Assembly: GCA_030834365.1 (NCBI GenBank)
Contig: JAURFJ010000029.1
Coordinates: 1 to 14,073, forward strand
DNA from: Flavobacteriaceae bacterium
GTDB lineage: Bacteria > Bacteroidota > Bacteroidia > Flavobacteriales > Flavobacteriaceae
Direction of reading: 5' to 3'
Length of the DNA stretch: 14,073 nucleotides
Under the pieces are notes generated by a model. It was not told the DNA's origin. It searched no databases and worked only from the letters and a program-made list of their open reading frames with translations. Below, in pieces: positions 1 to 7,009 of this stretch. A program made the translations under genes and the position numbers. Each line of letters begins with the position of its first letter. Within the stretch, counting starts at the first letter, position 1.

Positions 1-1481
1 TGACGCGAAAAATTTTCAATGAGTTCAATTAATGTAGGTTTAGCGTCTTCAAAATAGACAGAAAGTTGACCATTCAAGCGATCTGCAGCCATTAAAAACT
101 GTGCCAAATCATTGGTTCCAAAAGAAAAGAAGTCCGCTAATTCAATAAATTCATATGGTCTGATAGCTACGTTAGGAATCTCTACCATAATGCCTATTGG
201 AGGCATTGCTAATTCTATGCGATCTTGATACCGAAAATCTTCTAATTCGTTTTTAATCAGCTGTTTAATTTCCATGCAATCTTTCGTTGATGCAATCATT
301 GGACACAAAATTCGTATAGAATAATGTTGTGAAAGTCTCAATAAAGCTCTTATCTGAGGCTTAAGCAATGACTCATAATTTCTAATCCCTAATCGTAAGG
401 CGCGTATACCCATCGATGGATTTTCTTCTTTTGGAAGCTCCATAAAACCCAATGGTTTGTCTGATCCGAAGTCCAATAAACGAATGGTATGAGTTACCCC
501 AGAAAAAGAGCTTAACATAGACTCATATAGCGCAAAATGGTCCTCTTCCGATAAAGGCTTTTGTTGCTGAAGAAAAGCTAACTCTGTTCTAAAAAGCCCA
601 ATGCCTTCAGCACCATTTTCCTTTGCATGTTCTACTTCTAAAAGGCTCCCAACATTTGCCTCAATAGCTAAGGTGCGACCAGATTTTGTATAGGCCTTGG
701 CCTGAGCCTGGTTTTTGACTTCCTCCCAATGTATACGTTTCTCTTTAATCTGGGCTCTTGTAAGTTGAATAAGTTCTTTGGATGGGTTTATGATAAACCG
801 ATTACTTTCGGAATCTAGAATAGAAAATGAGCCATCGGCAATTTTCATTACATTATCATCGACTCCAATAAGCAGCGGTATTCCCATTGCCTTTGCGAGA
901 ATAGCGGTATGATCAGTGAGTCCACCTTCAACCAATACAATTCCTGCTAAATTCTCTTGTTTAATGGTAGACAATTGTTGGGTACTGAGATGATGCGCAA
1001 GGAGAATGGCTTGCTCATTCCAATCCTCAATGCTATGCTCCTGCCCGAGACCAATCCGAATAACTAACTCCGCTAGCATTCTTATATCATCAGCTCTAGC
1101 GCTTAAATACGGATCATCCAGGGCTAAGAGTGAGAGGGCGTATTGCTCTGAAACCCTTTGAAAAGCAAAAAAGGAATTTTTTTTTGTTTTTTGTATGAAC
1201 TCCTTTGTTTGTTTCATTAGCTCAGGATCCTGAAGCATTTGATCATAAGCCTCATACAAGGCAAGTTCAGATTCCTCCAATTTGCCACGCATGGAATCTT
1301 TCCATGAATCTACACGCAATCTTGCTTTATCAACAGCCTCTTTAAACCTCATGAAATCAGCCTCCACATCAGAAATTAAATGATCTGGAATATAAAGAGC
1401 TTTTGCGGGATAGATTTTTCGCAAGGGAGCCATAACCAAACCCGAAGAGGCACTTCTTCCGTGGTATTCAAGATCGCTCAT
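1..1481 (-). CDS. ptsI: PTS Enzyme I (phosphoenolpyruvate-protein phosphotransferase), 3' end off window
   Basis: Cytoplasmic first enzyme of the PTS: it takes phosphate from PEP onto a histidine and passes it to HPr. I translated the minus strand from ATG at 1481; 493 codons are open to the left edge, against about 575 for the family, so roughly 80 C-terminal residues, including the expected catalytic Cys, lie outside. Visible signatures are the phosphohistidine motif GGLTDHTAI with His191, the PEP-binding segment EGIGLFRTE with Arg298, RLLDFGSDK, MVEIPNVAI, and FSFGTNDLAQF with Asn457, followed by AADR. The His and Arg numbers sit two above the E. coli enzyme's, so the N-terminal start is right. 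The start codon overlaps the HPr stop by one base (TAATG), which suggests translational coupling. It is the last visible gene of the eight-gene operon. An A9 run lies near residue 100 but the frame is intact. Confidence 0.95.
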   Translation of the reverse strand, partial: MSDLEYHGRSASSGLVMAPLRKIYPAKALYIPDHLISDVEADFMRFKEAVDKARLRVDSWKDSMRGKLEESELALYEAYDQMLQDPELMKQTKEFIQKTKKNSFFAFQRVSEQYALSLLALDDPYLSARADDIRMLAELVIRIGLGQEHSIEDWNEQAILLAHHLSTQQLSTIKQENLAGIVLVEGGLTDHTAILAKAMGIPLLIGVDDNVMKIADGSFSILDSESNRFIINPSKELIQLTRAQIKEKRIHWEEVKNQAQAKAYTKSGRTLAIEANVGSLLEVEHAKENGAEGIGLFRTELAFLQQQKPLSEEDHFALYESMLSSFSGVTHTIRLLDFGSDKPLGFMELPKEENPSMGIRALRLGIRNYESLLKPQIRALLRLSQHYSIRILCPMIASTKDCMEIKQLIKNELEDFRYQDRIELAMPPIGIMVEIPNVAIRPYEFIELADFFSFGTNDLAQFLMAADRLNGQLSVYFEDAKPTLIELIENFSR

Positions 1482-1747
1482 TAATAGTCATTAAAGTTTG
1501 AGGTCACCAAATTAGATAGCCGATCCAATGCCGTTGCTTCATCCACTCCATTGGTTTCAATCCGAATTTCTTGCTTTGATTTTACCCCTAATGACATTAA
1601 AGAAAGCATACTCTTGCCGTTTGCTTTCTTATCATTGAAATAAACCAAAACTTCTGCCTCAAAAGAACTGGCGGTTTTGGCAAAAAGTGAGGCTGTTCGT
1701 GCATGAAATCCAATAGGATCATTCAATATCAGGGTATTCTGCGTCAT
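1481..1747 (-). CDS. ptsH: PTS phosphocarrier protein HPr
   Basis: Small cytoplasmic phosphocarrier of 88 residues, the normal HPr size, which relays phosphate from Enzyme I to IIA. The active-site motif GFHAR puts the phosphorylated histidine at position 15, exactly as in classical HPr. A second hallmark, GKSMLSLMSLG, places a serine at position 46, the site that HPr kinase modifies in Firmicutes and some Proteobacteria. Whether it is used here cannot be told. The start ATG overlaps the stop of the IIB gene (ATGA) and the stop overlaps the Enzyme I start (TAATG), so IIB, HPr and EI are probably translated as a coupled set. The pairing with EI inside a transporter operon means the operon brings its own general PTS proteins. 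Confidence 0.95.
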   Translation of the reverse strand: MTQNTLILNDPIGFHARTASLFAKTASSFEAEVLVYFNDKKANGKSMLSLMSLGVKSKQEIRIETNGVDEATALDRLSNLVTSNFNDY

Positions 1748-2058
1748 GATGAAGTAAGTAAATTCTCGGCTTGATCAATGATTAAAGCAGGTTCACGTAC
1801 TGCCTTATTTACGCTTACATCTAGTATTGGCTTTCCTGCGAATCTGTTTTTACCCGAGATCGTTACCATTTTTGCGATGATCACCACATCGGCTTCTGAA
1901 ATCTGCTCGGAAGTCAACTTGGTGGGAATTTTATGTCCCCCTTGTTCTTCTACGGCAATTATATGGCCTCTTTTCTCGGCTTCTTTAGTCAAAGCCACAG
2001 CTGCCATTTTACTATGTGCCACTCCAGCCAAACAAGAAGTAATTAAAGCAATTTTCAT
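1744..2058 (-). CDS. PTS fructose-family IIB component
   Basis: Cytoplasmic IIB domain of a fructose-family PTS, about 104 residues, which accepts phosphate from IIA and gives it to the sugar at IIC. The N-terminus MKIALITSCLAGVAHSKMAA matches the family's P-loop (typically CPTGIAHTFMAA), with the phosphorylated cysteine at residue 9. The open frame extends 14 codons upstream to 2100, but that part overlaps the IIC gene and lies before the conserved first beta strand, so I start at the ATG at 2058, 13 bases after the IIC stop. Stand-alone IIB, IIC and IIA polypeptides contrast with the fused FruA of enteric bacteria. Substrate specificity cannot be read from this domain. Confidence 0.9.
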   Translation of the reverse strand: MKIALITSCLAGVAHSKMAAVALTKEAEKRGHIIAVEEQGGHKIPTKLTSEQISEADVVIIAKMVTISGKNRFAGKPILDVSVNKAVREPALIIDQAENLLTSS

Positions 2059-2071
2059 ATCCGTCTTATCA

Positions 2072-3127
2072 TTATTGGTTTTCAGCATCAGCAGCCTCAA
2101 TAGCTGCGATGTCTCTATTGCTAAATTGTTTTAGCAAATTGGCCGTCAAAGCAGTCACTACTGAACCTACGACTACAGCAAGGACGAACACAAGCGGTTT
2201 ATTGTAAAAAAACCATTGTGCGATTCCTAACACGGGTGTACTCAATTCTAGCAAAAAGATTCCAGCAATTAGACCTGCCGTGGTCGATCCAGCGACAGTA
2301 GCGATAGTAACTCTTAACAAGTCTCCTGCCGCCAAAGGAATGACAATTTCAGTGAAGCCTCCGACTATGGCATAAATCCATGAGCTCTTGGCATAATTGC
2401 GTTCGGTTTTCGTATACAGCGACGGCCTCAGAAACGTAGCTAAGCACATTCCAAGCGGCGGAACTGTAACGATAGCGCCGCAAATACCAAGTGGAACGTA
2501 CAATTCTAAGTCCATGACTGCAGTAGCAAAGGTGCTCTGGGTTTTACTAAAGGGGCCACCGTAATCAACCCCTCCGAGAAACCCCATTACAGCACCCATA
2601 ATGGCTGATCCCTGCTCTCCTAGATTGGATAATATTTGGGATAGGAATACCATAAGCGCTGCTATCGGTGGCCCCAATAGATAGACCATAAAAAGAACTA
2701 CCATTAAAGTACTGAGAACAGGCGCTAAAAACCCCCATGTACTGTGCAAAATAGAAGGCAGTTCAAGCTTAAGTAACATATAGGTTATGTATCCAACCAA
2801 AATTCCACCCACTAAAGCACCTAAATAGCCCGTATCAATCTGTTGCGCCAATATCCCAATGATAAATCCTGGAGCGATTCCAGGAGTTTCAGAAATACTA
2901 TATGCTGTGTACGCCGCCATAATAGGAACAAAGAAGGTGAGTCCAATGGTACCAACATCCTTAAACACCTTCCAGATCGAATCGTCAGGAACATTTGGTC
3001 CACCTAAGACGGCCAAACTTCCAACCATTCCTCCAATGAGAAGAATAGGAAGCATATACGAAACCCCAGTGCGAAAATGCACCCCGGTGTTTCTGAAAAT
3101 CTCCTTTGTTTCACTCCAAAAATTCAT
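2072..3127 (-). CDS. PTS fructose-family IIC membrane permease
   Basis: Integral inner-membrane permease of 351 residues that carries the substrate while it is phosphorylated by IIB. Several long hydrophobic segments are evident, the first at roughly residues 24-43. The fructose-family IIC hallmark is present as GGVDYGGPFSKTQ around Asp188 (family: MDMGGPFNK). Length fits a IIC domain without fused IIA or IIB. It starts at an ATG 10 bases after the IIA stop and ends 13 bases before IIB. No 1-phosphofructokinase gene accompanies it in the visible operon, so fructose is not the obvious substrate; the neighbouring dehydrogenase and epimerase hint at a polyol or rare sugar, which is inference. 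Confidence 0.92.
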   Translation of the reverse strand: MNFWSETKEIFRNTGVHFRTGVSYMLPILLIGGMVGSLAVLGGPNVPDDSIWKVFKDVGTIGLTFFVPIMAAYTAYSISETPGIAPGFIIGILAQQIDTGYLGALVGGILVGYITYMLLKLELPSILHSTWGFLAPVLSTLMVVLFMVYLLGPPIAALMVFLSQILSNLGEQGSAIMGAVMGFLGGVDYGGPFSKTQSTFATAVMDLELYVPLGICGAIVTVPPLGMCLATFLRPSLYTKTERNYAKSSWIYAIVGGFTEIVIPLAAGDLLRVTIATVAGSTTAGLIAGIFLLELSTPVLGIAQWFFYNKPLVFVLAVVVGSVVTALTANLLKQFSNRDIAAIEAADAENQ

Positions 3128-3137
3128 AGAACAGGGA

Positions 3138-3575
3138 TTAATGATTTACAAAAGACTTCTGAATTTCTTGATGTGTCTGGGCCGTTTCCCAGACTGTCCT
3201 AACATCCTCTTCTAAAGCCAAGGTTGCGATTTTAGACATAAGTTCTATATGGTGGCTATGTTCGCCTTCATTCGCTTCAGGAACAGCCAAAGCAAGAATA
3301 AATCGAACTTTTTCATCGTCTTCGTCCCACACTAGGTCGGTAGTGCGTGCAAAAGCAAAACCTGGATTTACAACAGCCTTTGAAGCAGCATGCGGAATGG
3401 CAATACCATATCCACAATACGTAGAGAGCGTCGCTTCGCGCGATAAAACATCTGAAACATAGGCTTCAGCATCATTAATGATGCCTGCTTGGACCAATCC
3501 TTTTGCGAGTTTATGAATAGCAGCCTCTTTTGAGTTGGCTTGAAGCGATAAATCAATATAAGCTGGAGTTGGCAT
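3138..3575 (-). CDS. PTS fructose/mannitol-family IIA component
   Basis: Cytoplasmic IIA domain of about 145 residues, which takes phosphate from HPr. The active site is GYGIAIPHAA with the phosphorylated histidine at residue 62 of the chosen start, matching the family consensus G.GIAIPH. A downstream segment with a His pair, GEHSHHIELMSKIA, fits the second conserved region (family: H...L..la). The open frame reaches 3626, but its first 17 codons overlap the epimerase gene and are not IIA-like (several Cys and Lys), so I start at ATG 3575, 11 bases after the epimerase stop. It is followed 10 bases later by IIC. Order in the operon is IIA, IIC, IIB, HPr, EI. Confidence 0.92.
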   Translation of the reverse strand: MPTPAYIDLSLQANSKEAAIHKLAKGLVQAGIINDAEAYVSDVLSREATLSTYCGYGIAIPHAASKAVVNPGFAFARTTDLVWDEDDEKVRFILALAVPEANEGEHSHHIELMSKIATLALEEDVRTVWETAQTHQEIQKSFVNH

Positions 3576-3586
3576 AAAATATTCTT

Positions 3587-4294
3587 TTAAGACGAGTGTT
3601 GTGCTTTTTGAATGGCAGCTGCACAACGCTTAAAGCCTGTAGTAATACCTTCTGGATCTTTGAATATTGCTGATGACAAGACCACAACATCTGGCTCACA
3701 ATCAATAAGAGGGGCTAAGTTATCTGCACGGATTCCTCCATCAATAGCAATCTCGCACTTTGGATTTTTTTCATCTACCAATTTTCGCGCACGCCTCAAA
3801 AGATCAAGACACGAGCGCCTCCAACCCCAGTTGTCTTTACCGTCAGTTTCGTCTACCCCGTGAACAACAATATGAAGTCTATCAATGTCATAAATAGATT
3901 CTTCTACAAAAGAAAGAGGGGTATAAAGCCCAATCGTTAATCCTATTTTCATTTTACGCTCGTGACACCAATTAATAATATAAGCTAAAGGGGCACCTAT
4001 GAAGTGCTCTGCAGGAATAATGAGCATGTTCGTGCCTACCTGTGCTAATTTTTCGATAAAAAGTATATCGCAAGTTTCAGTGTAGATGTGGCATTCAATA
4101 GGCTTGTCTGTGTAGGGTCTTATGCCTTCAATGATTTGATGCCCACCCATAAGTTGCATATTCTTTAAATCATGCATGTCAGCGGCATCTGAATGAATGT
4201 AATCTGCTCCAGCCTCTGTAGCCTCCTTAACTATATTAGCTAAGTGTCCGTAATCAACATGGGCAAGGCCTGCAGCAATTTTAATTGGTCTCAT
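3587..4294 (-). CDS. Divergent ribulose-phosphate 3-epimerase family protein
   Basis: TIM-barrel protein of 235 residues related to ribulose-5-phosphate/allulose-6-phosphate 3-epimerases (usual length about 220). All four metal-ligand positions of the family are present: His34 and Asp36 in IHSD, His69 in CHIY, and Asp185 in AIDGGI; the two aspartates are also the expected acid/base pair. The opening, GADYIHSDAADMHD, and GLYTPL also fit. However, the usual phosphate-loop motif NPGFGGQ is absent: the equivalent region reads HGVDETDGKDNWGWRR, and VLSSAIF replaces the typical GSAVF. This suggests an epimerase or isomerase with a different substrate from housekeeping Rpe. It lies one base after the dehydrogenase stop (TAACATG) and 11 bases before IIA, so it is firmly in the operon. 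Catalytic class is fairly sure; substrate is unknown. Confidence 0.82.
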   Translation of the reverse strand: MRPIKIAAGLAHVDYGHLANIVKEATEAGADYIHSDAADMHDLKNMQLMGGHQIIEGIRPYTDKPIECHIYTETCDILFIEKLAQVGTNMLIIPAEHFIGAPLAYIINWCHERKMKIGLTIGLYTPLSFVEESIYDIDRLHIVVHGVDETDGKDNWGWRRSCLDLLRRARKLVDEKNPKCEIAIDGGIRADNLAPLIDCEPDVVVLSSAIFKDPEGITTGFKRCAAAIQKAQHSS

Positions 4295-4295
4295 G

Positions 4296-5456
4296 TTATA
4301 TATTTAGGTGTATTAAACTCTTATGCATTATTTCTTTTATGAGCCTAGGCTGCTCTGGAAGCAATTGTTCTAGCAGGGGATGACCTTCTATTTCATTCTT
4401 CTCAGCATCTGTAAACTCTGCCCTATCCACAGATTTATGTAATTCGGTTTCTTGAAGAAATTCGATTATTCGATTGACTAAGGCCTGTGGCTGTGGGTCT
4501 AGACCTAAATGACGAGCCAAGGCGATAAATTTCTCTGCGGCCGTCTCTGCCCTAAACCCCAAAAACTGAGGATACACCATTGCCAAAGTCTCTCCATGAG
4601 CAATTCGAGGGCAAATCCCCCCAATAATTTCTCCCAAAGGATGAGGCAAATCTGCTCCACCGTTAGCAAGGCACATTCCGGCTAAAGTATCCGCCCAGGC
4701 TAGTTCGGCTCTAGCTTTAGAGTCCAATGGATTTTTCATAGCCTTTGGTACATATTCTAAAACACGACTGATCGCCTCAAAGGACATTTGTACAGTTAAA
4801 GGTGATGTTCGGTTTCCTAAATAACTCTCAAAGGCATGGGTAAATGTATCAAAGCCTGTAGCAGCAGTCACTCTGGGAGGCACCGTGTACATAAGTTCTG
4901 GATCTACTATAGAAACCGAAGGAAAGAGGTGTTTGTGAAAAAGAGTGACTTTTAAAGCATTTCTGGTGTCTGTAACTACAGCCGCCTGAGTGCAATGAGA
5001 ACCCGTTCCCGAAGTAGTGGTAAGAGTGACTATTGGCAAAGCTGTTGGGGGCGGTTCTTCTGTGCTAAATGGATAATCGTATGTTGAAATAGCTTGTTTC
5101 CAATCCACATTTCCATTTCTAGAATATAAAAAAGCAATCAGTTTAGCTGTATCCAAAACAGATCCTCCACCTACACCAAGAACTACTTCAGCGTTGCATT
5201 CGGCAGCTCTAGCAATTCCTCTTTCTACCCCTTCACAGGTAGGATTAGGAACCACTTCATCAAAGAATACCACCTCAACACCCTCACTTTTTAATGCAGC
5301 TTCTATTCTATCGTAAAGTGCAGAAAGTGAACCTTTACGGGGCCTCGAAACAATCAGACATCTTTTGCCGAAACTTGATACGATTGGGGCCAACTCTTCG
5401 CATCTACCCTTTCCAAAAAGGATCTGGGTTGGCATAAAGAATCTGAAAGAGTTCAT
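4296..5456 (-). CDS. Iron-type (group III) alcohol dehydrogenase family protein
   Basis: NAD(P)-dependent oxidoreductase of 386 residues, the normal length for the Fe-ADH family (FucO, EutG, BDH, GldA relatives). The dinucleotide-binding motif GVGGGSVLDTAK is near residue 100. The metal ligands of the family are all found: Asp203 and His207 in GFDTFTH, His272 in PHPLGE, and His287 in AHGETLA. It therefore should be an active metal-dependent enzyme, likely interconverting an alcohol and a carbonyl. In this operon it could oxidise a polyol-phosphate delivered by the PTS to the ketose-phosphate used by the neighbouring epimerase; that is inference. It starts 21 bases after the lyase stop and is followed by the epimerase after one base. 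The exact alcohol substrate cannot be assigned from sequence. Confidence 0.9.
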   Translation of the reverse strand: MNSFRFFMPTQILFGKGRCEELAPIVSSFGKRCLIVSRPRKGSLSALYDRIEAALKSEGVEVVFFDEVVPNPTCEGVERGIARAAECNAEVVLGVGGGSVLDTAKLIAFLYSRNGNVDWKQAISTYDYPFSTEEPPPTALPIVTLTTTSGTGSHCTQAAVVTDTRNALKVTLFHKHLFPSVSIVDPELMYTVPPRVTAATGFDTFTHAFESYLGNRTSPLTVQMSFEAISRVLEYVPKAMKNPLDSKARAELAWADTLAGMCLANGGADLPHPLGEIIGGICPRIAHGETLAMVYPQFLGFRAETAAEKFIALARHLGLDPQPQALVNRIIEFLQETELHKSVDRAEFTDAEKNEIEGHPLLEQLLPEQPRLIKEIMHKSLIHLNI

Positions 5457-5477
5457 GGTAATCTTGGAATTAAGTAG

Positions 5478-6866
5478 TTATTCAATTATATCAAATCGAG
5501 CCGTAAAATGACGTAAGCTCAATATGGGTCCCTCATAAGTTATTCGTAATCCCTTCATTTGATCTCGGCGTTTATAAACATCTTCTAAGGCATTGACAAC
5601 AACATCCATGTGACGATTTGTATATACTCTTCTTGAAACGGTCAGTCGAACTACTTCAAGGTCAGGATACACAATAGCCCCTGTATTAGGATCTCTTTTT
5701 GAAAAAGCGCATGAGCCTAGTTCAACACCCCTAACCCCTGCGGTGCGATACAATTCGACTACTAATGCTTGGCCTGGAAATTGAGATTGTGGAATGTGAG
5801 GATAAAATTGCTGAGCGTCTACATAAACGCCATGTCCTCCCGTGGGTCTAATAATAGGAATACCCCTTTCGGCCAATTGGTCCCCCAAATAAGCAACTTG
5901 AGCGATACGATAGGCAAGGTAGTCTTCTTGAATCCCTTCATACAAACCTATTGCTAAAGCCTCTAAATCGCGACCGCTCATTCCCCCATAGGTAACAAAA
6001 CCTTCGTTGATTATTGCCAACTGATTGATTTGCGGAAAAAGTTCTTCATGACGCGTACAAATGAATCCACCAATATTCACCAATCCATCTTTCTTAGAAC
6101 TCATGACACATCCATCTGCATATGAAAAAAGTTCTCTTGTGATCTCAATCATCTCTTTATCTTGGTAGCCCGACTCTCTTTGTTTGATGAAATAGCAGTT
6201 TTCAGCAAAACGCGCAGCATCAATCATAAAGGGAATATTATATGACCGAGCAATTGCTGAAACACTTCTAATGTTCTCCATAGAAACGGGTTGACCACCA
6301 TTTCCATTACTCGTAACCGTAATTATAATTAACGGAATATTCTCAGCACCTTGTTCTTGAATAAAGGCCTTAAGCTTCTCAATATCCATATTTCCTTTAA
6401 AAGGATGTTCAATGGTATTGACACGTTTTCCCTCTTCAATAATTAAATCAACGGGTATTGCGCCAGCGATTTCCGCATGTCCTTTAAAGCTGTCAAAGTG
6501 GAGATTGCCCAAAACATACCCTCCTTTCTTTACGTAGAGTTGAGCCATTATAAAGTCCGCCGCTCTCCCTTGATGTGTGGGTTGAACGAACGGGAAGCCT
6601 GTTATGTCTTCTACAGTTCTTTGAAGGTTAAAAAAGCTTTTACTTCCAGCATAGGATTCGTCACCCATCATAACTCCTCCCCATTGCGTACTGCTCATTG
6701 CTGAAGTGCCGCTATCAGTCAACATATCTATGTAAACATGCTCTGCGTGAAGCTTAAATACATTATAATGTGCTTCTTTTATCCATTGCTCTCTTTGAGC
6801 ATGTGTGGTTCTCTTTATGGGCTCAACAACCTTTATACGAAAAGGCTCTGCATCTTGAAATTGCAT
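5478..6866 (-). CDS. Tryptophanase/tyrosine phenol-lyase family PLP enzyme
   Basis: Beta-eliminating lyase of 462 residues, similar in length to tryptophanase and tyrosine phenol-lyase (TPL), which split L-Trp or L-Tyr into indole or phenol, pyruvate and ammonia. It is recognisable end to end: EPFRIKVVEPIKRTT, LTDSGT, GDESYAGS with catalytic Tyr72, PTHQGR, GGQPVS, and the PLP lysine Lys259 in SSKKDGLVNIGG. At positions separating the two activities it looks tryptophanase-like: HFDSFKGH carries the Asp (Asp125) where TPL has Thr, RHFTAR carries His453 where TPL has Phe, and AGVRGVELGS resembles tryptophanase AGIRAVEIGS rather than TPL GVRSMERG. Other stretches (SYADGC, LVNIGGF, GRDLEALAIGL) are closer to TPL. 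It is the first gene of the PTS operon, an unusual place for this enzyme, so the true substrate may be a different beta-substituted amino acid. No tnaC-like leader or tnaB permease is visible. Confidence 0.88.
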   Translation of the reverse strand: MQFQDAEPFRIKVVEPIKRTTHAQREQWIKEAHYNVFKLHAEHVYIDMLTDSGTSAMSSTQWGGVMMGDESYAGSKSFFNLQRTVEDITGFPFVQPTHQGRAADFIMAQLYVKKGGYVLGNLHFDSFKGHAEIAGAIPVDLIIEEGKRVNTIEHPFKGNMDIEKLKAFIQEQGAENIPLIIITVTSNGNGGQPVSMENIRSVSAIARSYNIPFMIDAARFAENCYFIKQRESGYQDKEMIEITRELFSYADGCVMSSKKDGLVNIGGFICTRHEELFPQINQLAIINEGFVTYGGMSGRDLEALAIGLYEGIQEDYLAYRIAQVAYLGDQLAERGIPIIRPTGGHGVYVDAQQFYPHIPQSQFPGQALVVELYRTAGVRGVELGSCAFSKRDPNTGAIVYPDLEVVRLTVSRRVYTNRHMDVVVNALEDVYKRRDQMKGLRITYEGPILSLRHFTARFDIIE

Positions 6867-6952
6867 GCGATTTTTGGTTAGATCTTTTTAAATGTAACGA
6901 ATTTTAACAACCACTTATAATAAGGACTATTCCTTCTCTCTAAAATAGGAGC

Positions 6953-6981
6953 AAAAAAAAAATCACCCCTCTCAGGGCGAT
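6953..6981 (-). terminator. Rho-independent terminator of the plug lipoprotein gene
   Basis: Read on the minus strand, ATCGCCC and GGGTGAT form a seven-pair stem with one G-U wobble. A further U-G pair closes a GAGA (GNRA) tetraloop, and a run of ten U residues (6962-6953) follows. The wobble pairs and the U tract exist only on the minus-strand RNA, so direction is clear. It lies 28 bases past the stop of the lipoprotein gene and separates that gene from the PTS operon, whose promoter must then lie between about 6867 and 6952. Confidence 0.8.
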
Positions 6982-7009
6982 TTAGTAAAGTATAAATTCA
7001 ATGTGATTA

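Noticed and set aside
2059..2100. Upstream 14-codon extension of the IIB gene
   Set aside because: It overlaps the IIC coding region and precedes the conserved first strand; the ATG at 2058 gives the usual IIB N-terminus.
3576..3626. Upstream 17-codon extension of the IIA gene
   Set aside because: It overlaps the epimerase gene, is not IIA-like in composition, and a well-placed ATG exists at 3575.
5478..6866. Calling the lyase tyrosine phenol-lyase outright
   Set aside because: The TPL-specific Thr, Arg and C-terminal Phe positions carry Asp, Val-Glu-Leu context and His as in tryptophanase, so I keep a family-level name.
6889..6896. TACATTTA on the minus strand as the -7 element of the PTS operon promoter
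   Set aside because: It matches seven of eight consensus bases and is 22 bases from the ATG, but there is no TTTG at the expected upstream distance, so chance is likely in this AT-rich stretch.
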